Positions 49,548 to 57,315 of a DNA stretch of 64,000 nt are shown here, in pieces; position 1 is the stretch's first letter, and each line of letters opens with the position of its first letter. This stretch comes from Burkholderiales bacterium. Lineage in GTDB: Bacteria > Pseudomonadota > Gammaproteobacteria > Burkholderiales > Burkholderiaceae_C. The translations under genes and the position numbers were made by a program. Location: assembly GCA_017307865.1 (NCBI GenBank), contig JAFKGE010000019.1:62001-126000 (forward strand), read 5' to 3'. The notes under the pieces were generated by a model. It saw only the letters and a list, made by a program, of their open reading frames with translations. It was not told the DNA's origin and did not search any database.

Positions 49548-51466
49548 TTCTTCGGCCTCGCTGCGGAGGTGACCTCGTTGACGTACAACTGCCGGATCGT
49601 CAAATAGCACTCGAATCCGTCGTCCTGCGAGATGGTGAGCTCGCCGTCCCCGAACGACCAGGTCGTGCGCGTGCGAGTGCCCTCGTACCAGGACCACGCC
49701 GTCGCGCAGTAGGGCTCGCCGTCCTGGATCTGTTGCCAGCGCCGCCGGCTGACCTTGATGGTGGATTCGGCATCGTCATTGCCCCACACCGCGGTGAGGT
49801 GCACATAGGTTCTTGACTTGCTGCTTTTGTGCATGATGGGCTCCGGTTGGTTGATCTTCATGGACGCCACGGCCTGCTGGGCGAACGCGGCGATCGGCGG
49901 CGGCACCAGCGCATTGGCAAAGCCGGTCATCTGGTGCAATTGCAGGCGACCATCGGCCCACTGCAGGCCCACCGTGGCCAGGCGCTTGCCCGTGTCCTTG
50001 CGCCGCACCGACAGCAGCACATAGCTGCCACGCGCGCAGCGCTCGACATAGCTGTCGGCGCAGTGGCGCATGGCGCAGGCCTCATCCAGGATGTCGGCGG
50101 CACTGCCCAGCCATACCAGCGCCAACTCGTCGTGCTGGAGCGCCGTCAGCTCGAACGGCGCGCGCCAAGGCTTTAGATGCCTGGCCCTGGCCAGCTCCTG
50201 CTGGTGCCACTGCTCGGCCTTGCGCCACAGCCCGGTCAGCGTCACCTGTCGCAGGGCGCGACTGGTCACGTACCGTGGGTGCGCCGCCGCCCAGTTCAGC
50301 AGCAGGTAGCACCGATCATGCAACTGCTGCAATGCCTGCTCGTCGCCGGACAGGACCCTATCGGCAGCCCATTGCCCCAGGCGCGCCGCCATCGGCGCGT
50401 CGATGGGATCTTCCGGATTCTTCAGGTAGCTCTTGCGAGGCAGATTCGGGTTGCCATCCAGGTTCATCAATGCCTGCAGCATCCAGAGCGGCACCAACTG
50501 GCGGGTGCCGAACTTCTGCGCCTTCAGCACCAACTCGAGCGCGGCACGCCCACTGTGCTGACTGTCCTTGGTGTAGTAGTTGCGCAGCGGCCAGATCCAG
50601 GCCGTGCCCTCGCGGTGCAGCAGCCGCCACATGGCGGGGCTGACGCCGTGGCTCAGCAGCAGTGCCCGGAGATTGGCCACGGGCTCGCCCTCGGTCGGCA
50701 GGTGGCGCCACAGCTGGGCCAGCAGCGGTAGCCATTGCGGCGATTCGGACCGCAGGCGCGGCCCCTGCTGGCGGCGCCAGAGCGTCAGGTTGTAGTCGGC
50801 CAGCCGGATCGGGCTGCCGTCCTGGTGCGGCAGCCAGCGGCGGGCGCGGCGCACGATCCGGGTGTCGAGGTCCAGGGCCTGGGCGAGCAGGGCCCGCACG
50901 CGCTGTTGCGTGCTCTGGGTCCACAACGCCTGCTCCAGCCGCAACTGCACCCAGTCGACATAGTCGTCGATGAGCGGATGCTCGGGCCATTGCAGCTCCA
51001 GGGCCTGGCGCAAGCCTTCGGCATAGCACGTCAGCCACAGCGCCTGGTAGGGTGCGCCGTCGGCAACCACTTTGCCATCGGGCACACGTCGCAGCCAGGG
51101 CATGCCCACCTGATGGCCGCCATCGGGGTCGGGCAAGACCTCTCCCGGTCGCCATTCGTACAGGCGGTACTGCCCGTCGGGCTGGCGCTCGTAGATGATC
51201 GTGTCCAGCACGCCGATGCGGCGCGCCGCGCCGGCACGATGGAGGCGGATCGGATGAGCGAGCACCGCCCGGATCCTGAGCACGCATTCCTGAATCAACG
51301 CCGGCCAATGCACCGCGCGCAGTGGCTGCGGCGGCAGCCCGAGCGGGTCGTGCGGGCTGGGATCGGGTGGCGCCAGCATCACCGGGTCGAACTGGATCGA
51401 AGTCGTCAGCTCGGTGAGGCCGTCGCCAATCGGGGTGGGCAGGGGGCGCATGAAGGCGGCGGTCAT
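49544..51466 (-). CDS. PcfJ-domain-like protein
   Basis: A 640-residue protein. Around residues 455-520 it carries the PcfJ-type signature: ACAMRHCADSYVERCARGSY, then LSVRR and ATVGLQWADGRLQLHQM. PcfJ proteins are encoded on conjugative plasmids and islands and have no assigned biochemical role. A helical region precedes it, and about 110 extra C-terminal residues with a beta-rich, Trp/Tyr-rich character follow. ATG 51466 overlaps the stop of the 78-residue gene (ATGA) and its own stop overlaps the next ATG, making a tightly coupled three-gene unit. Confidence 0.65.
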   Translation of the reverse strand: MTAAFMRPLPTPIGDGLTELTTSIQFDPVMLAPPDPSPHDPLGLPPQPLRAVHWPALIQECVLRIRAVLAHPIRLHRAGAARRIGVLDTIIYERQPDGQYRLYEWRPGEVLPDPDGGHQVGMPWLRRVPDGKVVADGAPYQALWLTCYAEGLRQALELQWPEHPLIDDYVDWVQLRLEQALWTQSTQQRVRALLAQALDLDTRIVRRARRWLPHQDGSPIRLADYNLTLWRRQQGPRLRSESPQWLPLLAQLWRHLPTEGEPVANLRALLLSHGVSPAMWRLLHREGTAWIWPLRNYYTKDSQHSGRAALELVLKAQKFGTRQLVPLWMLQALMNLDGNPNLPRKSYLKNPEDPIDAPMAARLGQWAADRVLSGDEQALQQLHDRCYLLLNWAAAHPRYVTSRALRQVTLTGLWRKAEQWHQQELARARHLKPWRAPFELTALQHDELALVWLGSAADILDEACAMRHCADSYVERCARGSYVLLSVRRKDTGKRLATVGLQWADGRLQLHQMTGFANALVPPPIAAFAQQAVASMKINQPEPIMHKSSKSRTYVHLTAVWGNDDAESTIKVSRRRWQQIQDGEPYCATAWSWYEGTRTRTTWSFGDGELTISQDDGFECYLTIRQLYVNEVTSAARPKK

Positions 51467-51699
51467 GAGCACGGTTGTCCTTGCTCGTTCAGGGCCGAGT
51501 GCAGAAGACCCAGCAACCTGCGGTATTCGGCCTCGCCCAGGGTCAGCTCCAGCAGCACGCGTTCGGCCTGGGCGTCCCGGGTCTGGGCCATGCGGGTGGT
51601 CAGGCGCAGATGCAGGGGATGGCCGGGGGTCTCCAGGTGCCGCACCTGGGCGCTCCAGGTCACATCGCCGGCGGTCATGAACGGGATCAAATGGGTCAT
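51463..51699 (-). CDS. Small hypothetical protein coupled to the PcfJ-type gene
   Basis: A 78-residue acidic/leucine-rich protein (TLGEAEYRRLLGLLHSALNE near the end) with no recognised domain. AAGAACC lies upstream of ATG 51699, and its stop shares four bases with the next start, so it is translated together with the PcfJ-type protein. It may be a partner subunit; that is inference. Confidence 0.6.
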   Translation of the reverse strand: MTHLIPFMTAGDVTWSAQVRHLETPGHPLHLRLTTRMAQTRDAQAERVLLELTLGEAEYRRLLGLLHSALNEQGQPCS

Positions 51700-51722
51700 G
51701 GTTCTTTCCAGTCGAAGCAGGG

Positions 51723-52109
51723 TCAATGGCAAGTGGCCGGCAGCGGGCGGGCCGCACGGGTGCGCAGCGCGACTGCGGCCTGGCGGCGCTGGGCAATGAG
51801 GCGCGCCGGCGCGCTGGTCAGCCAGTCGGCGGTTTCGCGCAGGTCGTTTCGCAACGCTTCAGACAGCCGGCACAGCTTGTCCACGTCGCTGCGCAGGGCA
51901 GAAAGCTGTGCCTCAACGTCCTCGCCCAAGCCTTCGCTCAGGCCACGCCGATAGGCGCTGTCGACGGCGGTCTGCAGCTCGCCCTCGAAGGCATCAAGCT
52001 GCTCCTGGGCCTCCAGCCACTGCAGGGCCGCGTCGTGCTCGGGGCGGTTGAGAATGAAGGCCAGCCGCTCGCGCTCGGCGGCGGTGGCGTTGGATGGAAG
52101 CATGGACAT
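51723..52109 (-). CDS. Hypothetical coiled-coil-like protein
   Basis: A 128-residue protein dominated by helix-forming residues (EAQEQLDAFEGELQTAVDSA, then SALRSDVDKLCRLSEALRND), probably a coiled coil, ending in an Arg-rich tail. ATG 52109 follows CGGAGTTACC; a second ATG at 52103 is two codons later. It sits 23 bases upstream of the 78-residue gene, within the same putative operon. Function unknown. Confidence 0.6.
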   Translation of the reverse strand: MSMLPSNATAAERERLAFILNRPEHDAALQWLEAQEQLDAFEGELQTAVDSAYRRGLSEGLGEDVEAQLSALRSDVDKLCRLSEALRNDLRETADWLTSAPARLIAQRRQAAVALRTRAARPLPATCH

Positions 52110-52180
52110 GGGTAACTCCGGTGAGGATGGGGATGGGTGGGGCAGAGAGGGCGACCCGGTGATCGCCCCCGTCCGGTGCC

Positions 52181-52615
52181 TCAGGCCTGACGGGCCTGCA
52201 GTTCCCGGCGCCGGGCGGCGATGGGGTCGATGCGCGGACGCCGGGGCGTCTTGCGCAGGGTCTTCAGCGGCCGTGGCGGCAGGTTGGCCGCCAGAGCCTC
52301 GGGCACCGGGCCCGCATCGATCCAGGCGAAGCCGCCATCGCTGGCAGCGCCCACCTGCACCAGGCCGCGGCGAACCTGCACGCTCACTGCCCGGTAGCCC
52401 TTGGGCAGCGCCGTGGCGCTGACGCGGGCCGCCAGTTCGGTGGCTTCGCGCTGCTGGCGCCGGTGGCCGAGCAGTTGGCGCTGGGCCTGGCGCACCAGCT
52501 CGATGCGCTGCTCGCGCTCCAGGGTTTTGTCGTTCAACAGGCGCAGCACCTTGCGGGCGATGGCCTGCTCGACGGGGTCGGCGGATTGAAATTCCACGAA
52601 TGCGGTGTTCGACAT
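52181..52615 (-). CDS. Hypothetical protein, first gene of the PcfJ-type operon
   Basis: A 144-residue basic protein starting MSNTAFVEFQSADPVEQAIA, with helical N-terminal half (RQAQRQLLGHRRQQREATEL) and an Arg/Pro-rich C-terminus (TLRKTPRRPRIDPIAARR). AAAGGAG lies 8 bases before ATG 52615. No family recognised. It is followed in order by the 128-, 78-, 640- and 149-residue genes, all on the minus strand with short gaps or overlaps. Confidence 0.6.
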   Translation of the reverse strand: MSNTAFVEFQSADPVEQAIARKVLRLLNDKTLEREQRIELVRQAQRQLLGHRRQQREATELAARVSATALPKGYRAVSVQVRRGLVQVGAASDGGFAWIDAGPVPEALAANLPPRPLKTLRKTPRRPRIDPIAARRRELQARQA

Positions 52616-52992
52616 GAGTAGCTCCTTTCGGTTGATGCCGAGACACACCGCGACGCACGAAGCGAGAGGCCGCAAGCTTCCCGCCGCGCTTCGGTGAGGA
52701 GCCGTTCTGGCCGAAGATCCACGAGGGATTTCGGGCGCAGCAAGGCCCATCACCGCGGTCGCGGTGCATGGCAGTTCAGATCAAGCCGTCAGGTCAACAG
52801 CGCATGTGCTGGAGCGGGGTGGTGAGCGTGGTCACTGGGGTGTCTCTCCGAGTCAAAGTCGTTTCCGAAAATGGCTCCCGGAATGACCCGGAGAGCCGCC
52901 GCTTTAGCCTGCATTTGTGAGTCGCCCGGCAAGATGTCGATCAAATCCGGCGACGAGGCCCGAGGGCCTCAAGAGCTTCAAACCCACCAACG

Positions 52993-53124
52993 AAAAAACC
53001 CGCTTCGATCCTTGAGGAGACGGCTCGCTGTTCTTGCGAGGGGCCTCGTCAACGCCAAAGCGGGTTGCATCGCTTTAGCAGGATTTTTAACGCGCTCTGC
53101 AAGTTGATGGGGAAATCAGCGCGA
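52993..53124 (-). ncRNA. Candidate small RNA (promoter plus structured, T-tailed 3' end)
   Basis: A consensus-like promoter (TTGACA-17-TAAATT at 53159-53131) would start a transcript near 53124 that ends about 130 bases on. There AACCCGCTT (53066-53058) pairs with AAGCGGGTT (53005-52997), directly followed by T6. Inside this outer stem are GAGG/CTCC-type and CTCGC-aagaaca-GCGAG helices, and a 5' CGCGCT/AGCGCG pairing precedes it. No open frame accounts for the stretch. The outer loop is long, so the structure needs folding to confirm. Confidence 0.4.
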
Positions 53125-53130
53125 GTTGTT

Positions 53131-53159
53131 AATTTACTCAATCGCGACGGCAATGTCAA
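53131..53159 (-). promoter_or_regulatory. Sigma-70-like promoter upstream of the candidate small RNA
   Basis: TTGACA and TAAATT with an exact 17-base spacer on the minus strand, 36 bases beyond the end of the VIT/VWA gene. It lies immediately downstream of that gene's terminator-like hairpin. Confidence 0.5.
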
Positions 53160-53187
53160 GCAAGGACTCGCCGTGGCGAGTCCTTGC
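53160..53187 (-). terminator. Strong hairpin after the VIT/VWA gene
   Basis: A perfect 13-bp inverted repeat (GCAAGGACTCGCC and GGCGAGTCCTTGC) separated by two bases begins 8 bases after the stop codon. It lacks a U-run, so it may be a rho-assisted terminator or an RNA stabiliser. Confidence 0.55.
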
Positions 53188-53195
53188 CGCAACGC

Positions 53196-55619
53196 CTATC
53201 GCGGCACGAGCCGGCCATCCGCGAACCACTGCTGCACCGTTTGCAGTGCAGCCTGCCGCTCGCCCTCGTCGAGTGGTTGCAGCGCCGCCTGCAGCATGCG
53301 ATTGGACGCTTCGCCAAGCGGGTTCGAGTCCACCAGCACGTCCGCCCAGTGGCGCAGCACCAGGGCCCAGATCACCAACGCTTCGCGCTTCATGGCAAGG
53401 GCCTGAACGAAGAGTTCATCGACGAACTCGGACGAGTAGCACGCCAGCATGTCCTCGATCGCATCCTTGAACTCGACGTGACGGTGCGCCGCCTGGTCGA
53501 ATTCGTGGAGCAGGCCTGCCCACGCCGGGTCTCCCGGGACGGGGTGCGTGGACCAGGCTGGCGGGTGCTCCAAGGGGCTTGCCGACTTGCGCTGGAATGC
53601 GATGTGCTCGCAATCGATATCCAAGCTGAACGCTGGCAGTTCGATCGAACATTGCAACGGGACAAAAGCCGAGCTGGCTCCCCCCACACCGGCCACCAGC
53701 ATATGCGGCACCTGCGCCACCGCTGGCATGCCCGTCGCTTTTTCACCTTCTGCGCGCTCATGGACCAGCAGCAGGTTGGTCTGCTCCGACAACAGGCGGT
53801 AGTTCAGCGCGAGCTGGCGCGCCTCGTCCTTGCTCTCGATCTCCAGCAGCATCTGTTGCGCCCACATGCGCGCGAGCGTGTCCCCGGGCACCCAGGAGGC
53901 CACGGGTGCGTGCATGCCGCAGTCGGGTGGAAGCGGCTGTTCGTGAGTGACGCTTGCCCCGTCCATCGGTTCGAACACCAGAACGGGCGCACGCTCGGGC
54001 GGATGGTCGGTGCGTACCCAACGCGTCAGCGTTTGGTTCGGCTGCAGGCGCGTGACCGTGCCGCCGTGCCCCGTGGCTCCAAGCATCATGCAGGGCTTGA
54101 CCGGCACCGACCGCCGCAAGCCCTGCAGCAGCTCGGTGATCGCGACTCGCATGTCCTCGCCCGGATGCACCAGGCGGCAGCCGCCACCGGTGGCCGCGGC
54201 CAGTTCCTGCAGCAGGCTCTGCGCGGGCGCCGCGCCGACACCGATGCTGTGGACGCGGTGGCCGCTGTGGCGCAAGCCGGCGATGATGCCTTCCACGTCC
54301 CAGACCTCGCCGTCGGTGATCAGCAGGACGTCTGCAGGGTGCTCCAGCAAGCGGCCGTCCGCGTCTTGCTGCTGCAGCGCCACGACCTCCTTCAGGGCCC
54401 GGGCAAGCTCGGTGCCGCCCATATCGGCATCCGTCTGCTGGAACGCCTGGCGCAGTGCTGCCAGGTGCCGGCGGCCGCAGGCCGTCACCTCGGGCAGGAC
54501 ATGCTCCACGCTGGTGCCGAAGCGGCTGTAGGAAACCTGATCCGTGGCGTCGAGTTGCTCCAGCAGCACCGCCAGCGCGGCGCGGGCCTGAGCCATGCTT
54601 GCGCCTGCCATCGAGCCCGAGCAGTCCACCAACACCTTGAGCGCGAGGTGCTGGCCGCGCTGGTGCTGCTGGCGCTGCTGGCGCCGCGCCCACTCGTTGC
54701 GCAGGCCGTCCTCCTGCAGGTTGACCACCGACCGGCCGGCGCTCCTGGACAAGCGCAGCAGCGTCTGCAGTTCTTCGTCACTCATTGCGTCCATCGTCGC
54801 CTGGACGCGGGAATCGGCATGCACCGCAAGCGCGGGGGCCAGTGCCGCCAGCGTCGGGCAGAAGGAGCCGGCCACCACATACTCGCCCGGGCGCACCGGG
54901 TCTGCCCCCATATAGGCAAAGGACGACTGAGGCAGGCCCTCCACCGTCAGCACGAAGTCCCGGTCGAGCAGGGCCGGGCCTGCGAGGCTGACGCGCACTT
55001 CATCGCCGCTTCTGGCGAACTGAATCGGGTGGCTGGGCGAGCGAATGACGCCCTGCGCAGCAGCACCGGCCAGCCCCAGTTCCAGTGCAAAGTCCTGGCT
55101 GGCCAACAGGTCGGTCTGCGGCACCTGGTGTGGCTGCAGCTTGCCGGCCGCAACGGCATCTCCGTAGCGCGGTGCCAGCGCCGTTGGCACGACAAGCCGC
55201 AGTGTGTCGTGGTCGTGCGCCAGCATCTGGGCGTAGCGCAGTTCGACGACGGCTTCCTCGCCGGGCTTCAGGTTGCCGACGCTGACCGTGTACAGATCCC
55301 TGCCGGCGCGTTCGACCATCGCGGCGGCATCGCCCTTGTCGATGGCCTGCTCATAGTCGCGCTCGGCCTGGGCCTTCTCGACGATCTGACCGGCGAGGCG
55401 CTTGCCGCCGATCTCCACGCCGAGCTCCAGCAAAGTGGCTGCCCAGGCCAGCGGGAAGGTGTAGACCGCCTCGATGTCCACGCGGGAGTCGTTGCGGTAG
55501 GCCTGGCGCAGCGTCATGGTCAACAGCACGCCGTCGATACGGCCTTGGCCATGCACCGAGCGCAGCACCGTGCAGCCCTGGGTTTCATCCAGCTCCAACG
55601 CGGAATCAGTGGTGTTCAA
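53196..55619 (-). CDS. VIT and von Willebrand factor A domain protein
   Basis: An 807-residue cytoplasmic-looking protein without signal peptide. Residues about 15-140 form a VIT (inter-alpha-trypsin-inhibitor N-terminal) domain, with YTFPLAWAATLLELGVEIG and KPGEEAVVELRYAQML. Residues about 327-500 form a VWA domain whose MIDAS is intact: DCSGS at 332-336, the threonine in GGTELARAL, and ITDGEV. A large C-terminal helical region follows. The start is taken as TTG 55619 because GGAG lies 7 bases upstream and the VIT domain follows at once; the frame overlaps the merR-type gene by 14 bases. Function is unknown; it is probably a metal-dependent protein-binding scaffold. Confidence 0.8.
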   Translation of the reverse strand: MNTTDSALELDETQGCTVLRSVHGQGRIDGVLLTMTLRQAYRNDSRVDIEAVYTFPLAWAATLLELGVEIGGKRLAGQIVEKAQAERDYEQAIDKGDAAAMVERAGRDLYTVSVGNLKPGEEAVVELRYAQMLAHDHDTLRLVVPTALAPRYGDAVAAGKLQPHQVPQTDLLASQDFALELGLAGAAAQGVIRSPSHPIQFARSGDEVRVSLAGPALLDRDFVLTVEGLPQSSFAYMGADPVRPGEYVVAGSFCPTLAALAPALAVHADSRVQATMDAMSDEELQTLLRLSRSAGRSVVNLQEDGLRNEWARRQQRQQHQRGQHLALKVLVDCSGSMAGASMAQARAALAVLLEQLDATDQVSYSRFGTSVEHVLPEVTACGRRHLAALRQAFQQTDADMGGTELARALKEVVALQQQDADGRLLEHPADVLLITDGEVWDVEGIIAGLRHSGHRVHSIGVGAAPAQSLLQELAAATGGGCRLVHPGEDMRVAITELLQGLRRSVPVKPCMMLGATGHGGTVTRLQPNQTLTRWVRTDHPPERAPVLVFEPMDGASVTHEQPLPPDCGMHAPVASWVPGDTLARMWAQQMLLEIESKDEARQLALNYRLLSEQTNLLLVHERAEGEKATGMPAVAQVPHMLVAGVGGASSAFVPLQCSIELPAFSLDIDCEHIAFQRKSASPLEHPPAWSTHPVPGDPAWAGLLHEFDQAAHRHVEFKDAIEDMLACYSSEFVDELFVQALAMKREALVIWALVLRHWADVLVDSNPLGEASNRMLQAALQPLDEGERQAALQTVQQWFADGRLVPR

Positions 55620-56004
55620 GGTTCTTCTCCAACAGATTGATGACTTCTTGCACGAAGTGGCGCAACTGCGCCGGCGACAGCCGGGCCTGCTCCGGGTCCA
55701 CCTGCAACTCCAGCCCCGGCGCGACATGCACATGGCTGAGGACACGCACCGCACCCGGCCTGGCCGGCGCCAGCGGCACCGGGCTGTCGCCGCCCGCCAT
55801 CAGGTTGCGGATGCGCTCCAGCGACACGCCTTCTTCGCTCAATCGACGAACGCGCAGGAACTGCTCCAGGTGCCGGTCGGTGTAATACGCGGCCCGGGTC
55901 TCGCCGATGGGGCGATCCACCAGGCCGATCTGCATGTAGTAGCGCAGGGTGCGCCGCGGCAGTCCGGTCAGGCTCTCCAGTTGATCGAGGGTGTAGCGAG
56001 GCAT
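55606..56004 (-). CDS. MerR-family regulator of the VIT/VWA operon
   Basis: A 132-residue regulator. Its N-terminal MerR winged helix is clear (RYTLDQLESLTGLPRRTLRY, then YMQIGLV and EQFLRVRRLSEEGVSLERI). The rest is a short effector/dimer region with LSPAQLRHFVQEVINLLEKN rather than a Cys-rich metal site. ATG 56004 lies only seven bases after the -10 box, so the mRNA is probably leaderless. The 3' end overlaps the VIT/VWA gene by 14 bases, indicating a dedicated regulator-effector pair. Confidence 0.82.
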   Translation of the reverse strand: MPRYTLDQLESLTGLPRRTLRYYMQIGLVDRPIGETRAAYYTDRHLEQFLRVRRLSEEGVSLERIRNLMAGGDSPVPLAPARPGAVRVLSHVHVAPGLELQVDPEQARLSPAQLRHFVQEVINLLEKNLEHH

Positions 56005-56009
56005 TTGAG

Positions 56010-56040
56010 TCAGTATAACTGTATTAATATACTGATTCAA
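56010..56040 (-). promoter_or_regulatory. Promoter and dyad operator of the MerR-VIT/VWA operon
   Basis: On the minus strand TTGAAT (56040-56035) and TATACT (56017-56012) are separated by 17 bases. The inverted repeat TCAGTATA-N10-TATACTGA (56010-56035) fills the spacer and covers the -10 box, the typical position for a MerR-type dimer. The predicted transcription start falls at or within a base or two of the ATG. Confidence 0.7.
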
Positions 56041-56383
56041 TAATGGTTGACACACCGCTCGATGAAGCCGTCACCTGTCAGCCGCAATGCATGTCTCATG
56101 CTAGAAGCCGGCGGTCCGCTGATCTTCACCCGTATGTGCGCCTGCAGTTCGAGGGCTTGCCTGAGTCCAGGCTCCAGGCCAGCAAGAGCGCGCAGCTCCG
56201 GTACTGCGAGTTCGACACGCTGGCCATGGTGATGGCGGTGCAGGCGTGGGATGCGATGGCCGATCTGCCGCAGGCCGACCGCCACGTCCCGCGGGCAGCG
56301 GCGACCGAGTGATCGGGCCCGGCGGGCATCACGTTACAGTTTGCATTGTTCTCTTGTTTCGGCCTTTGCCGTCAACGCTCGTC
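56041..56383. other. Stretch without a convincing gene between the merR-type gene and the helicase remnant
   Basis: Open frames exist on both strands (89 codons at 56043-56312 plus, 82 codons at 56037-56285 minus), but neither shows a family motif or good ribosome site. It probably consists of decayed sequence plus the old promoter of the helicase gene. Confidence 0.4.
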
Positions 56384-56875
56384 ATGCTCAATTTTGCGCC
56401 GGGGTCTCGCGCCGTCATCCGCGATGAAGAATGGCTTATCCGCCGCATCGACCCCTCCGCCGACGGTGGCTGGTTGCTCACTTGCGACGGTATCTCTGAC
56501 TTGGTGCGGGGGCAGTCGGCATTGTTCTTGACCGCGCTGGAAGACACCATCGAGGTGCTCGACCCCGCCAAGACCGCGCTGGTGCCCGACGCCAGCCCCA
56601 CCTACAACGCCGCCATCCTGTACCTGGAGAGCCTGCGCCGGCGCAGCGTGGCCAATGACGAGAATATTCACCTCGGCCACCGCGGTGTCATGAACCTGGT
56701 TCCCTACCAGCTCGACCCGGCCCTGCAAGCGCTGAAATAACCGCGCTCGCGCATCCTGATTGCCGATGCCGTCGGCCTGGGCAAAACGCTGGAGGCGGGC
56801 ATCCTGGCCACCGAGCTGATACAGCGCGGGCGCGGCAAGCGCATCCTGGTGGTAACCCAAAAAGCCATGCTCTGA
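56384..56875 (+). pseudogene. SNF2/DEAD-type helicase, decayed N-terminal fragment
   Basis: The frame starts at ATG 56384 (MLNFAPGSRAVIRDEEWLIR), typical of large SNF2-like helicases found in defence islands (DISARM DrmD-like and relatives). After residue 118 (LDPALQALK) a TAA stop at 56738-56740 interrupts it. The same frame continues with the Walker A region [19 protein letters not shown] and [14 protein letters not shown] before ending at a TGA inside a hexamer repeat. The family is normally around 900-1100 residues, so more than four fifths is missing. It is not expected to be functional. Confidence 0.75.
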
Positions 56876-56898
56876 CTTCAACTTCAACTTCAACTTCA
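56875..56898 (+). repeat. Hexamer tandem repeat (ACTTCA x 4) at a deletion junction
   Basis: Four perfect tandem copies of ACTTCA lie exactly where the truncated helicase and the oppositely oriented truncated integrase meet. The repeat supplies the stop codons of both fragments. Confidence 0.8.
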
Positions 56899-57315
56899 GT
56901 CGTTTTTGCACCAGGCCAGAAAAGCGCGCAGCAGGCGCAGCGCAAGGCGGGCTTGTGTCGGGCGTGTTTTCGCCTCACGGGCGGCCCAGCTTTCCACGGC
57001 CTCGGGCGTCAGGGCGCGCAGCTGCTGGGACATGAAAACGGCCAGCGGCCCCGGTTGAATGACGCCCTTGCCACGCTTTACCGGCTCGCCACCGGCGCGG
57101 GCAATGGCAACGTGGTCCAGATAGTGGCGCTCGCCCCAGTGCTCCCGGCGCTCGGCAACGTAGGCGGCCCATGCTCCGCCCACCGTGACGGCCAGCGCGG
57201 CGGCGGCGGCTTTCACGGCCTCGCGCTCGGCTTGCTGCTGGCGTTCTTGCTCGCTGGGGTTGATGCCACCGTCAACCAGCACGGCCAGCGCCGCGCCGCT
57301 ATGCTTGGCTTCGCC
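56896..57315 (-). pseudogene. Tyrosine recombinase (phage/island integrase) fragment
   Basis: The minus-strand frame encodes the end of a DUF4102-type arm domain (LVDGGINPSEQERQQQ) and a core-binding domain (AAYVAERREHWGERHYLDH, then PTQARLALRLLRAFLAWC). It stops right after WCKND in the hexamer repeat. The entire catalytic domain with the R-H-R-Y residues is missing, and the N-terminus is lost where the MFS gene begins. It is the probable relic of the recombinase that inserted the island. Confidence 0.7.

Larger units (their letters stand above)
52616..53195. other. 580-base non-coding stretch within the island
   Basis: No convincing protein gene. It carries the leader of the PcfJ-type operon, a candidate small-RNA unit on the minus strand (promoter 53131-53159, structured end with six T at 52993-53066), and a strong hairpin right after the VIT/VWA gene. 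Bases 52620-52900 show no clear structure beyond the operon's presumed promoter. Confidence 0.5.

Noticed and set aside
52871-53107. 78-codon plus-strand frame in the island's non-coding stretch
   Set aside because: No ribosome site or motif; it runs antisense to the candidate small-RNA hairpin and its composition does not look coding.
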